Below, in pieces: positions 23,851 through 36,100 of a DNA stretch of 64,000 nt. Both the position numbers and the translations under genes were made by a program. This DNA is from Apteryx mantelli (lineage: Eukaryota > Chordata > Aves > Apterygiformes > Apterygidae). Where the stretch lies: assembly GCF_036417845.1 (NCBI RefSeq), contig NC_089981.1, forward strand, positions 84,857,268 through 84,921,267, given 5' to 3'. Positions within the stretch are counted from its first letter, which is position 1, and every line of letters starts with the position of its first letter. The notes beneath the pieces were generated by a model that saw only the letters and a list, made by a program, of their open reading frames with translations, was not told the DNA's origin and searched no databases.

Positions 23851-24739
23851 CATGGTGACAGTTCACTCTAGCCTTCATGCTCTGCTGGATGAGCGCAGCT
23901 GAAGCACTGCAGTAATCTTCACCCCATAAGGTTGTGAAGTGGCTAATACTATATCCAGCTGCTTTTGACTGCTTGGTCTAAGACAGCAAGGAACTGCTCA
24001 GAGCTGGATTAATTGGGGATGCAGCCTTTGGTGCAAATCTGGACCAAGACTTAACTTTACCTTGCTGAATTGGTGGAAGGATGCCTTAATCCTGCTGCCA
24101 CTGCACCTATTCCTAGAGCTGTGCATAGCCCATTTGGTTGTGGGGGAAAGGTTTCTAATTCCCTTTGACCTTCTTTGAAAGTCTTCATCTTTATCTTTTT
24201 GAAGAGAGATGTGAAAGGTGTGAATCCCTTCAATGCAATCCCCCAGGAGACTTGGTATTTCTAAAGTGCACTGGGGGACTTTAATCAGACACATTAATAA
24301 AACTCAACATCGTGAACTATCAGAAGGAGATAACGGAATATATTGTGTCTGCTCTTTCTTTGACCTTCTGTAATTGCCTCTGATTATTCTATTATAGTAG
24401 TTCATTTTAAAGTAATTGTGGAGATAAGATGCAAGTGTAAAACCACAAAAATAACCCTAAAACTTTACAAAAAGCATGGACAGACATCCAAATTGTGAGT
24501 CAGTCTGCTATGATGTTCCTTCTCAAGTGGGATGTTACCCAGATTACATAATGATTTGTTCCTCAAGTGAAGTTGCATGACTAAGAGTGGCAGAACCTTG
24601 CATGATCCTTGGTAACATTTTTGCCATTGATCCAGATTCCAAACTCAAGGGAAATTTTGACTAAAATGTTTGGGATTTGGCCTCTTTTTTAAAATTCATT
24701 GGCAAACTCCGTGGGTTGAGTAGTGATTGCCTAATCAGA

Positions 24740-25825
24740 GGATCACAGAACTGGAAAAGGCATGGGCATATCACTAGTGTATCTGTCTAAGCAGGCTCAC
24801 CTATGTCATTCCTAATGGATATTTTCATATCCACTTTTAAAACATCACTGATGTAAGCTGCCCATCCTTCCCAGTCAGTCTGTTCCAATGCTTATTTCCT
24901 AATGACTAACCTGGTCTGTCCCTCTGCAGCAGTCTCCTACAGTCTGAGGACCTTTATCTTGTTTTCCTTCATCCTGACAAAACAAGCTCAATTCTTTTAC
25001 TCATTCTCCATAAAGTCATACTTTCTAGAAATTTACCAATCTTCTTTTTCTTTTGGACTCCATCCAGTGAGCTTGCATCTTTCTTAAAATTCAGTTCCTC
25101 AAACCGGACATAGTTCTTCAGGTCTTACCAGCGTGGCCTTGCAGAGAAGAATAATTACTTCATTTCATTAGTATACAATGGGTTATCCATCTCAGTTCTG
25201 TGTTTTTTGGCAACAGTATAGCATAGGTGACTCAGCTTTAGCTTGGGGTTCCCTCTAAACTTAGTCCTCTTCTAGAAAATTACAGCTATTCCCTGATCTG
25301 TGTCTGTACAACTGATGATTTCCCACCTAAACTGACAACTTTTCACTTTCCTTTTTGATTTTCCTCCTTCCCCCCCGACCATTTCTCCAGTTTACCAAAA
25401 TCACTTCAGTTCTTCTTCCAACAAACCTGTAGTGTCTCTGTTTAATATCACTTTCAGATATAATGATTAAGCTCTGTATTGTGAAAATGTCAAATGGTAG
25501 AAGGAACCTAACTTAGCATCCTTCTATTTAACAGCAAACCACTGAGAGCGACTAGTTGTGATTCTTGAGCACTTTCAGACTCGGTGAAATAGTTTCCTTT
25601 TTGTCATGCTGGGCAGTATCAGAAGCCTTACTGGTGTCAAGATTTCTTTCTTCTCTATTCACAAACCCATTATTCTGTCGTAGAAAGAAATGACATAGTC
25701 TGATGTGATTGAGTCTTGATGAACCTCTGTTGCCTGTCTTTCTTCTTGTTTTCTTACAAGTAGCTTGCTTTATTATTTGGTCTAGTATTTTTATGGGAAT
25801 TAGGAATAGGCTGCCTGTTATCTCC
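24740..25825 (-). mobile_element. Ancient CR1/L3-type LINE relic, about 1.1 kb
   Basis: Read on the plus strand this is a collinear antisense series of CR1/L3 blocks: AGGATCACAGAACTGGAAAA, GCCCATCCTTCCCAGTCAGT with CTGTTCCAATGCTTATTTCC, CAAACCGGACATAGTTCTTC with AGGTCTTACCAG, then further in CAGAAGCCTTACTGGTGTCA, CACAAACCCATTATTCTGTC, AAGAAATGACATAGT and TTATTTGGTCTAGTATTTTT. These correspond to the element's 3' UTR followed by reverse-transcriptase coding sequence, so the element lies on the minus strand. It is heavily mutated, with many stops and indels, and carries no usable frame. The 5' part is missing, as in most LINE copies. The match is by remembered family pattern. Confidence 0.6.
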
Positions 25826-27324
25826 AGCTACTTGTATTTCTTTTTCTGTTTTTCTGTTCTTTTAGAATTTCCTTTGCGTTCCTAGAGTTGTCAAAGATCC
25901 CTGTCATAGTGCTTAACAAACTAAAGTCCCAGAACTGAGGCCAGTGTTTGTTTTCTTGGATTTACCAGACCAAATAGTTGTTGATGTAAAATTTGACCCT
26001 GTAGATACAGAAGTTCTGGGTAGGTCTTGGTTCAGTGCCATCTCATTATTCTTCAGAATATACGGTTTCACAGGACAATTTAAGTGACTGCTAAAAAACA
26101 TATAAGATACAGTATTTCATTACTCTATTAAAAACTTAAAATGGATATATTAAGATGAATTTCTAATTTTTCTTCATGTTTATGAGATGATCAAGGTCAG
26201 AACTGAGCAGATAATGAGGAAAAATTATTGGTGAACTTGTCAGTGACTTTGAAATGAACTTTGTAACTTACTTTATGATCTTTCTTTCCAGCATTTTGCT
26301 AGCATTTTGCAAGTGAAGTCATCTCAGCATATTGCTCACAGATGGTGACATTCTTAGATGTGGTACATGACAAGCAAAGGTTCAGGTACCATGTGGAGTC
26401 AGATTTAAGTGCTATGTAGACATGGCCCTGGTGTTTGTGCAGGTTGAAAAATTCACCTGTGTAACAAATCGTAGAAGACCGAATGAATAGTGAAGCAGAG
26501 ACTAGTTGAATATCAGAAGAAATCTGTTTAATGTTCTCATTAATCTAATATTTTGTCACAGTGTTTAGAGAATTGCTGAAGATTGTCCAATCCAAGTCAA
26601 ATCCAGGCCATCCAGCCTGCTGCCTTTTGCCCTGTGACCTTGAGAAATCACGAATATCCATTAAAATAGTATATGGTCCCACTAGCGAAATATCTCTCAC
26701 TGAAAAAGAGGAATGGTATTAGCGGTCTCTTCTCTCATTCACCTCACGTCTTTCTTGTCTCCGGAAGGAAATGTCTCCCCTGCAGTTGTCTAGAGAAAAG
26801 GGCTAAACAGCTGAACTCTTCATCACTTGCTACACACTGAGCCCCAATTGGATGTGTCATGGCCAGACTAATTTCTGAAACTTCTTGAAAATCATTTTTG
26901 GACTCATAAGCATCTGTCTCTGTTTAATATTTTAAAGATTTTTCTTACAGTGCTTTGTCCCCATCCCATAAAGGGTTGTAATCCAGGTGGTCTAAGTTTG
27001 GTTTAAACATTCACGTTCTCATACAACACAAAGCAGGGGGACTTGTCTTTCTTAAAACTACTGTTCCTGTCTCTTTGACGACTGTAACGGAGTGTGTTGT
27101 AGGTGGTATTTTTGGATCAAACTTTTAGCTTTATATATATATGTGTGTGTGTGTGTGTCTGTGTGTGCATGTATGTATGTAGAGAGAGCGAGCTTTTAAA
27201 AGCTAGAAATCCAACTTTAGAGAGCTAAGAGTCTAGTGTAATCACGGGACTCCTGAATCCTGAGAAACACTTCTGAATAACATGAGTTCTAATCCAGTGC
27301 GGCAAGTCACAAAAACTGGCACAC
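25826..27324. other. Intronic DNA with simple repeat, no gene
   Basis: Contains the TA/TG microsatellite at 27132-27190. The 26580-26720 part ('ATCCAGCCTGCTGCCTTTTG') has a repeat-like flavour but I could not assign it. No exon is visible. Confidence 0.5.
27132..27190. repeat. Compound TA/TG/ATGT/GA microsatellite
   Basis: (TA)n, then about nine TG units, an interrupted TG stretch, ATGT units and a GA run, adjoining one another. Likely length-polymorphic. Confidence 0.85.
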
Positions 27325-27725
27325 TTTGACCTGAGATCTGTCTAGCCCGGATCCTCATTTGGTGGAGACTGTAGGAGATGCTGTAGGAAAATAAATGGGA
27401 CATGAGTGAAGTGACCTTTCCTGCTATTCCCTCCTGACTTCAGGCCATCAGTCACTTTCAGAACCAAAAGTTATCTCTGGATCACTGTATTTTGTAGCTG
27501 CTCATGGACCTGTTTTCTATAAATTCATCTAATCCCACACTTTGCTTACACTTTTGACCTCCACAACAGCCTCTGGCAGCGAGTGCCACAGTCTCATTTT
27601 GCACTTTGTGGAGAACCTGCCTTTATTCAACAGCCCACTGACTATCTCATTGGAAACCATCTCGTTTTCACGTCAGCTTGAGCCCCCAAACTTGTGTTTG
27701 ATGTTGGTGACAAACCCTTTGTGAC
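27325..27725 (-). mobile_element. Second ancient CR1/L3-type LINE relic
   Basis: The plus strand shows, in order, ATCTGTCTAGCCCGGATCCT, TGGACCTGTTTTCTATAAAT followed by TCATCTAATCC, TTTTGACCTCCACAACAGCC with TCTGGCAGCGAGTGCCACAG, then GTGGAGAACCTGCC and TTGGTGACAAACC. This is the antisense order of a well-known sauropsid CR1/L3 3' region ('CCTTCACAACATCCTCTGGCAAGGAGTTCCACAG'). It has the same orientation as the relic ending at 25825, but starts again with 3'-end blocks, so it is a separate insertion. It is decayed and non-coding. Confidence 0.6.
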
Positions 27726-27909
27726 CTGCCAATTGACTGGAGCTGGTGAGCAAAAGGTGTTCGCTGTGCCGTGGTGAATGGGGAAGAAGTTAATGAAAAG
27801 AAGAATCTTGTGCTCTGCTTATATGAATAGAGAAGAGTACTGATTTGCTGACCAGGTTTTCTGTGGGTTGTTTGTTCAGCAGTAATTAAGGTTCCAGAGC
27901 TGGAGTCCT

Positions 27910-27958
27910 GACTCAGGCAAAACTCCTATTGAAATTAATGGGAATTTTGCCTGGAGTC
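27910..27958. repeat. Imperfect inverted repeat (CAATGGGAG-type hairpin)
   Basis: The left arm CAGGCAAAACTCC (27914-27926) pairs with GGAATTTTGCCTG (27941-27953) with one mismatch, and the pairing extends outward to GACTC/GAGTC and inward toward TATTGA/TTAATG. The '...AACTCCCATTGA...TCAATGGGAGTTTTGCC...' motif recurs in old amniote dispersed repeats. Confidence 0.65.
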
Positions 27959-30089
27959 GGGTCTACAGAACTGAGCCCATGACCTTTTCTTCTGGTTGCT
28001 GCATTTTCTCATTTGAGTCTGCTTGCAAATAGACTGTACTTACTGGTGCATAAAGTTAGTTAATTTTGGTCTTGGCCTGTACTTATTTGCAGGTACTTGT
28101 CTATCAGCACTCTCTGTAATTGTGGGTTTTTTTGCCCTGTTTGGTGATTATTTCTACGAATCCTAAATTACAAACCTGAAAGAATCAGAGAAAGTAGATC
28201 ACTTGTGATGTATTTGGGTTTTGTTTGTCCTGTTGTGGAGTTTGCATTTGCTTGTTGGAGTTTTTTTGCAAGAAAAACAAGCAGCTGACTAATAAGCATA
28301 AGTTTTATATACAATTTGTAAATGATAGCAGCACTGTTAATTTAGCAATCACATGAAAACAGGACTGTTGTATGAAATTAGAGGACATTGTTATTTTCTT
28401 CTATCTGAAAAAGCAAGAAAAGCCTGCTCTATTAGTTTTTCTAGAGCAGCAATATGTTCTTATCTTAAAGATGCAGTGTAACATTAATAATTAATCACTA
28501 GAATTAAAAATAGAAATAAATGCAGGATAGTAATCTTGTATCTAGGTAAATCCTAAGTCCTTCCATCGCAAAAAATATGGCTTTACACCAGAGTAGAGAT
28601 TGAGTGAGTGAGATCAAAGTCAAATCACTTAATGTTTATGTGCTTTGTTTGACAATTCTTGTGTCTTGCTGCTTTTCAGAAGACTGCTGGAGTCTATTTA
28701 TAGACTCCATTTGAGAATTTGAGCATCTGACCCATATGCTCCTGTGGACAGTGGGGGTAGTTTTTAAATGCAGACTATAGAGAGTTTGCTCAAGTTGAAA
28801 ATGCTTTTTAATACGTCCTTGCTAAACTGTCACAGCTTGGGTTCACGCTGAAGTAACTGCTTACGAATAATTTCTTTACAACATAAGAACTTATTTCAGG
28901 TTTACAATGGTGTAACGAGGATCAGGGTGCTGCCCAGCCCTTTGATACAGAAATCCTACAGAAACAGTGATCAGTTTTAGTGCCTTCTGCTAACTGGGAA
29001 TTGAAATTTGACTTTGAGCAAAGGTATAGCCTGTTGTCCCCGCGGTCTGATTCTGGCCTGGCTGGAGACCTTGCAAACAGAAGCTGCATTCTGGGAGACT
29101 TTTTTTTAATTTTTTATGTGTAATAAAATCAAATTGTTGCAATGGTTTGCTAGGGAGGCTTTTGAATAATATACTGAAACATAACATAGGAGTTAGAATA
29201 GCTCTTGCAGATCTTGTGAACTTATGACTGAGTCTGCTGAAGTGACTCGTAAGGGAAGGTGAAAAGCTCTGTGCAGTCTTCCAGCACTGTGGGTAGATGT
29301 TCATGTCTATTAATGATTTTACTCCTCTCATTAATCTGTTTGGTATGCATTAAAGAAAATGTGGTGGTGGAGGGGGAAGCTCTCTATTTTCTCCTCTGTA
29401 GGGTTTCCCTACTAGTCCATCCAGATTTAGTTCACCGGATCTAATGCATCTGGATTTCCAACTGTGTCTGGTTGGAAAGGGAGGATGGGGGTGAAGATTT
29501 TGATAACCCCTTTAATGAGCAAGTGATGGAGACTCCTAGATCTCATTGATCCTCTGAGATCTTTTTGAATTTTCACAAGGACAGCTCTAGTCTGGAGGCA
29601 TTCTTCAAGTATTTCCGTGTCGTTCTTTAGTATTGGGGCTCCTGTGGTCTCCCTCATGTGTGTGCTTTGTGGTCCACTGAGATGAAACATGAAAGCAGAG
29701 GTTTAAAATGCTCTTGGGATAAATTCTGCTCAACCCGGACCGCCTTTGCTCACCTGCTGTGGGTATCCATGGTACCATCAGAGGAAAACAATCCTACCAA
29801 AACTGGAAAATTTCTAGTAGGAAACTGTGCGGCTAGGAACACATACTGAAAAGGACATCCAAGGTCAGAGTTTTATCCAGTGGTATCACAGGCAACCTCG
29901 TGTGTGTAATACTTCCTTTGGAGTTAATCTACAAGCTGTGAATCATAGCACTGGTTACCTACTACCACCAGTGACATCCTTAGAGTTCAGAGATGCTTGA
30001 AGCAGTGAGCTGTTTAGCTGGTTTCCCTTGACTGATTTTGATAGGCAGATAGATCAGCTGAATCTGTGTATGTGTTCTTAAAGCCTTGT

Positions 30090-30145
30090 GATTCATAGAT
30101 GTTTTTAAGGCCAGAATAAACAGTTACGATTACCTCATCTGACCT
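30090..30145 (-). mobile_element. CR1/L3-type 3' end fragment
   Basis: Plus-strand GATTCATAGATGTTTTTAAG, GGCCAGAATAAAC and ACCTCATCTGACCTCC match the antisense 3' terminus of sauropsid CR1/L3 elements ('GATTCATAGGTTTTAAGGCCAGAAGGGACC...CTAGTCTGACCTCC'). Only about 55 bases are recognisable before an AT-rich stretch. Confidence 0.6.
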
Positions 30146-31900
30146 CCTTTATTTTTATATTATATTGCATTATAATATATATTATATATCATGTACTTAA
30201 TATATAAAACAAGGCATAAGTAATATGATTATTATAGGTGTGATATAAAGCCATCATATAGTAGCCAGTAATTTTTCTTTAAGCTATGACAAATCCTTGG
30301 AGAGTCACGGTAGATCTGGCTATGGTTGGACTCGGAGTCCCTGGCTCTTGGGAAGTCAATATGAAGGTTTATGCCTCAAACTTGTAGCTGTGAACTCAGA
30401 CATGATGCTTAGCTCCCAGCCTGTCTACCATATATGAATGTGGAGCTCATGTTTAGATGTTAGCTGATCAGCGCCTGCTTAGGGGAAGGTCATTTCAGGC
30501 TCAAAGTGGATGTCTATAGAAATGAAGAAGTAAAAAAGGTAGTACCATTATTTTTAGTCATCTGAGCAAATGCAAACCTTCTTGTAGGGTGCAGACTCAT
30601 TCTATACCATATCCTTGGTGTATGTCCTAGCTGAAGCTCATGCCAGTGGAGTTTGCCTGTAAATCACCAGCCCTTGGCTATTAGATTTGACCTTAATTAT
30701 GTGCTCTAGTTGACAGGCTGTATCTCTGAATGAAAAGTTATTATTTTCATATTCTAAAAATAAAAAGGTACCAGCCTCATTGAGAAATCAAATCATAGAC
30801 CCAATTCTTCTGTAATCATTACCAGTGTAATTCTAGGATAATGGAAATCAGGTAGGTTATTTCCACCTGTTTTACCCCAAGGGAAACCCACACATTTTAC
30901 TGGAATTACTAGAGACCTACCCTGATACAGTCGAGGAAAATCTGGCCCATGTGTTTTTGTTTCAAACGTGTCCTATTTATTTCATGCCCAGAGTGTGGAA
31001 TCATTAAAATTGAAAGACATGTAAAATGTTAGTTAATCACACAAGTGGACTGGTTTTCATTTGCAGTTTCATTGACCTTGACCAATACACATTCTTCTGT
31101 CATCCTCGGTTAGTTTAGCTTTTCCCACTCTTAACTCCCTCTATACAAACACACCCCTCCTACTAAGAATATGTCTTGACCAGATGCTCAGTGGGTGTAA
31201 ACCTGTCCCACTAGAGTCTAAATAGTGATGCTGATTTACACCAGCTGGACAGCTGCCCATGGATATGCTCTGTCCATCAGAGTTTTATTCAACTGAGAAG
31301 GATTTCTCAACTTTTTCTCTGGTTGTTCTGCCTCCGATCAGTATAAATCCAGGCTTTTAAGAGTATTTAATCATCCTTTTTGCTTATTTTGCATACTGCA
31401 CCACATGTCCATTCAGGATCAGAATAATGCAAGGATAACTCCAAATGTCCTGCTGTTTGTTTGTGGTAGAAATTATTGTGTGATACTGAATTAATTAGTT
31501 TTTAATGCAAACAAGACTGGTTTATATAAGCACTTGGAAAGGAAGGACAGACTGCTAACAAAAAGGTTAACTGCTGTGTTGATAAAATAAAAAAGATTTT
31601 AAAATGCTTTATAGTTTTGCAGCACAGTAAACTCTCTTATTCAGCACTGCTAATATGAATTGTTTGGGAGTTTTTATGAAAAAAGCTGGACTTACTTCAG
31701 CTGTCTGATTAGAAGTCCTGGACTTTCATGTGGCTCAACTTGGTATGTTTGCCAAGCACTTTTATTACTTCAATCAATTTAAATTTGCAAGACTGATGAT
31801 CCTGACAGAAGCTATTGGCACATCATGTGATCCTAAGAGCTAAAAATACCATTTTCTGTGGGGCTTACTTATTTCATGCTCCCAAGCCCAAGAAGTGTTT

Positions 31901-31905
31901 AAAAA

Positions 31906-31939
<34 letters not shown>

Positions 31940-31940
31940 G
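31901..31940. repeat. A8 plus GA microsatellite
   Basis: Eight A residues followed by about eleven GA units and an AAGAGAGAGG end. Likely length-variable. Confidence 0.85.
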
Positions 31941-32179
31941 TTTGCACTTTGTGTGTACCAGTAATATACTGAAGGAAAAATACCTGGTGCTTTTCACAGA
32001 GTCTTCAGGATGTTTTATTGTTGCAATAATGAATTATTTGTTTTGTAGAAGTGCCTGAAGTCCCCGGTTGGGATCAGGGCCTCATCCTGCTATGCACATG
32101 CACATGGTGAGAAACAACATCTGCATAGAAAAGAGCATACAGTGTATTTATGCAAGAGAGGGTGAAACTAAGAGGGAGA

Positions 32180-32260
32180 ACGAGGCATGCAGTCACAAAC
32201 CCATCATTAGCAGAACTAGGAATAGAACCAGTGTCTCTTCTGGCTCTACCATCTTGTTTG
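32180..32260 (-). repeat. Possible MIR-like relic
   Basis: AGCAGAACTAGGAATAGAAC with CAGTGTCTCTTCTGGCTCTA resembles the antisense MIR block 'GGCAGAGCCAGGAATAGAACCCAGGTCTCCTGACTCCCA'. Upstream CATGCAGTCACAAACCCATC would fit the 'AGGTCACACAG' part. Short and diverged. Confidence 0.4.
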
Positions 32261-32280
32261 TTAATCCAGTACCGAGTTTT

Positions 32281-32314
32281 GAATCTTAGTTAACTAAGAA
32301 TCTTAGTTAACTAC
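32281..32314. repeat. 17-base tandem duplication
   Basis: Two adjacent 17-base units, GAATCTTAGTTAACTAA and GAATCTTAGTTAACTAC, differ only at the last base. Each contains the palindrome TTAGTTAACTAA or its near copy, so the pair can also fold. Confidence 0.85.
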
Positions 32315-32844
32315 ATGCTGTCTCCCTCCCTGTCCTGATATGATGGCTGAAAGGTAGTTGCAGGAATGGCATCAAGTCTGCCCTGGACTGTGACTTTTCA
32401 TTTTTAGAGAGCGTGTTGTAGTGTCTTTGTTTGACCATCCAAACTTTTGCGTTGACCTGGTTGAGGTCGTTAGGCTCCACTGTTCACTGTGCATGTGTGA
32501 GTGAATAGTGGCTGGATGCTTGAATTTTGAGTGCTGGATTCCCTTGCCCCAGAATAGATCCTGGATCGTAGTGACTCTGTGCTTGCCTTCCTGTGCCTAC
32601 TTACGATAGAACGTGCTACTGAGAACCTTAAAATCAGTTTTCTGCTGCTCAGCAGTCACTCAAAGCCAAGGAACCTGAGGAAAGCCTCCACGCTCTGTAA
32701 GCTGTACTCTGTCTGACCAGCATTGCACTGTTATTAGCCTTTGCAGTATTTGACAAGCTACAGCCTGATCTTTTGAGACCCTCTAAACTGTTGGTTTTGT
32801 CTTGGTGCCCCAGCCAGATGTAACCAGAACAGTGAACAGTAGCA

Positions 32845-33165
32845 GCCTGCTTGAAGGGATGTTATGAAGGCGGTGGAGCCCTACTCTTCAGTATAATAGC
32901 AGACAATATGATGAGGGGCAATGGTCACAAGCTGCAGCTTGGGAGATTCATTCTGGAGAGCAAATTTTCACTAGAAGGTAGTGCATTATTGGAACAGGCT
33001 GTCCAGGGAGGTGGTAAAATAAATCTCCATCCTTAGTTTTCAAGATTCAGCTGGACAAAGCCGTGGCAGGTCTGATCTAATGTTGGCCATGGCACCACTT
33101 TGAGCAGAGATTTTATTGGAGACCTCCAAAGACCCCTTCCCACCAATGTTTCTATGTCTATATTA
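32845..33165 (+). mobile_element. CR1 LINE 3' fragment
   Basis: In order: GATGAGGGGCAATGGTCACA with AGCTGCAGCTTGGGAGATTC, TTGGAACAGGCTGTCCAGGG with AGGTGG, TCAAGATTCAGCTGGACAAA, and GACCTCCAAAGACCCCTTCC with CACCAATGTTTCTATG. These are the last part of CR1 (end of the coding region and 3' UTR) in sense orientation, ending near the usual 'ATTCTATG' octamer. 5'-truncated as is normal for CR1. Confidence 0.75.
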
Positions 33166-36100
33166 TAGAACAGCTGCTTTTTATAAATAACTGATGAACC
33201 AGCAATGTTCAGTTAGTCCCCTGCACGATGGGTTTGCCAGAGTGATCGGTGCTGTTGTCAGAGGGTTATAAGTCAGTTCTGTTTGTGGTGTTTGTTCTAA
33301 TTCTTGCCTGCTTCCTCCCGCACAGGAAGCTGGGCATCAAGGCAGAAGACATACTGCTGTATCAATAACATGTTACCTAGGCTTGGCTTCTGCACCTGAC
33401 TTTGTGAGTGCATGCTTACACCCAGCATGGGATGATTCAGAGTGAACCTGTTTGTCTTCCAGATTTGCAGAGATGAGCTTGCCTTCATCCTTCTCACTTG
33501 GAGTATTTTCTTCACTTGTTTTATTCTTCATTCCACATGTATTTCCACCCCTTTCTGAGTTGAGAAGCCCAGACATGGTTGTCTTCTCTCAGCTCCTTAG
33601 ATCTAACCTCTAAATTGTGTAACGTAGGAATGCCGGCATGGTGCAAGAGCTGCTTCCATGTTGCTTGCGTGGGAGCTCCTTTAACGGTACTAAATGCCCC
33701 AGTATCTTAACTCGGAGCTTCACACTGGTGGAGTCCTGTAATTTCTGTATGTGGCATCCTTCCATAGGCCTTGTAGGGGAAGAGTTGCCTGCTTGCTGTT
33801 GGTGTGTGTGCCCTCTGCAGTGTCTGAAGCAGTATGCAGTGCCTGGGCTCTCTTTGCTCTTCAGAAGCAACAGTAAGAAACTTTTTGCAGCTTCTGTGTC
33901 CTGATGGACATTTCAATTTTCTGTTTCTGGGCCATGACGTGACACCTATGTGTTAACATAGTCCTTATAGGGCTAGGACAACTGAAGACTGATGTTGCGA
34001 AGATGAGGAAGTTGGAGGTATAGTCTGATATGAGGAGATGGAGCGTTAATCAGAGAATTAACTGGAATAGTGAAGCATTTGACTCAGCATGATTGTCCTG
34101 CCAGGGACTTAATATGATTTGTAAGGTGTAAGAGTTCTCTGAAGGGATGAACAAACACTCAGATGAAGAACTAGATAAAAATTTGTACTTTGGACATGAG
34201 CAGGTGTTCTCAGTTCTACTCTCTTTTCTTTTAGAGGATTTTCTATGCAGACAGCATCTCAGCATTGCTGAAAAATCTGAAGATAGTTTGCTCTTTGTCT
34301 GTGAATACATTATCTCCCTACAAACAGTGTGGCAATGAAAAGGAATTGTTTTAGATGGCCTAAGGAAAAACTTGCTTGCAAAGTCAAATTAGGATCAAAT
34401 TAGAGCAAACGGGGTTTGATTGGCTCCAGAAAGGCTAGCTTCATAGGGCTAATCCTTGTTGGAAGTACTTAGTCATCGGCCGACGCCGGGATTGCTTTCA
34501 TCTGCTGGAGGCAGGAAAGAAATGAACTGATGTAGTGAGCAAAATATTGTAATCCTTCCTTCCTTATTCGTCTCTTTGGTATGGAGCAAAAGAAGTGAAA
34601 ACCCTGCAGCATTTATTTGGGTATAGTTCCTGATAATGAAAAGTGCCACTGCAGTAGGAGCAAAATGTGCTTATTAAATCAGACATCTGTTCACTCTCCA
34701 TTGAACCACTGGTTCAGTCTGTGCTGTGAGTTGAATACACGTCTGAGCTTGCACTGGAGATGGTACCCAGCCATCCACATTGGTAGCGTGCAGGCTGGGC
34801 TGGAGAAAAGGCTGCTGCGTGGTCTGTGGTGGTGGAGCAGGAGTGTGCCTTGCTGGGTGCGTCACCAGAGACTCGCGCCTCTTGAAATTTTGTGTAGGAT
34901 GCAAACGGACAAAGGCCGGTATATGGATTTTTCATGACAAACTTTACCCCAGAGCTTTGAGTTTATCAGCTAAAGAAGCTTTTCCTGTCTTTCTGGATTC
35001 TATTATTATTTTGTCTGTAAAGAGTCTTTGGTGGTGAAAGGAGATAACAAGTGAAAGTAAGCCATCCCTAGTTTTAGCAACAGAGCCTCCACTTTCCTCT
35101 ATAACAGAGCGACAGCAACCGGATAAGAGAACATATATAAATATATGGGCTCATTGAACATTCTGGCAATCTGCAGCAGACAAAGTTTGTATTGAATTTA
35201 CTCTGTCCCCTAAAAGATCAGCGTGGTGAGACATGCCCTTCAGGGATAATTTCCTCTAATCATAAATAAAACATGCACTTTCCAAAGAAAGCAAAGGAAG
35301 GAAACAGAATTGAAAGATTCAGCAGTAAATTAAGACTCTTGTTTTGGTTTTCTGTGATGTTTTTCTCCTTAGCAGTATTTCTTTTGGTTTTGGTTGATGC
35401 AGACAAAGGTTCTGTTTCTGGTCTCATCCCAGCTAACTTACTGAATTTTACTTTTTACTGGTATGACATGATTCGGAGTGCATTAAGTAGTTTTTTCTTT
35501 AATGTTCTAGCATTATGCTTTTGTAAGGGTGCAAGAAAGAAAACTCAAATTTGGGAGCAGATTCCCAGCTAGTTGTAGTAAGTTCTTTTGAGCTGTGTGA
35601 CCACAGCTGCTAAATTTCTAGCTTTCAAAGATATTTTATAATAGAGCAAAATATGAAAGGCAAGGATCAGTGCTGCTTTGAGCCTTCCTCAGTGACTTTC
35701 TTAAGCTTTTTCTGGAATGTGAACAAAATGCTTAGGTTTGTCAGTTAAGGATGAATTCTTTGCTTCTTTAGGAAGATTCTTCAACTACTGGATGCAGATC
35801 ACCTCCCAAAGATTGTAAAACAGGTATTAAAGGCCAAGTCAAACCTTTGATTTGCCCAGCTAAGCCTGTAAAGAACCAACCATGTTTGCCAGAAAATCTG
35901 TGAATTGGAGTTACTGTTCTTGCCTTGCAATTGTATGAAAGCAAGTCCAGTATACAAGCATTGCTGGGCTTGACTCTGCTTCCACTGGTGTCACAGGGAA
36001 CTTTTTGGTTATCTTCAGAAGAAGCTGACTCAGATCTGCAGTGATTTGCATTGATCCAACAGGAGCATATCTCTCAATGAGTTTGATTCAGTGTTGAGGA

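Larger units (their letters stand above)
14756..24739 (+). other. Presumed intron 1, second part
   Basis: Apart from the GC-rich patch at 15060-15300, a possible LTR tail near 22935-23070 and a small TTTTGGGCA tandem at 23826-23850, I see only unique-looking AT-leaning sequence. Open frames up to 189 codons (16110-16679) occur but have no domain, codon pattern or splice support. No exon can be defended. Confidence 0.55.
27726..32179. other. Intronic DNA with small old repeats
   Basis: Holds the hairpin at 27910-27958, a CR1 3' scrap at 30090-30145, AT-rich DNA around 30150-30250, scattered motifs of the 'TTTACACCAGCTG' kind (31230-31260; weaker at 28900-28930 and 30815-30840), and the A/GA run at 31901-31940. 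No exon can be supported. Confidence 0.5.
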
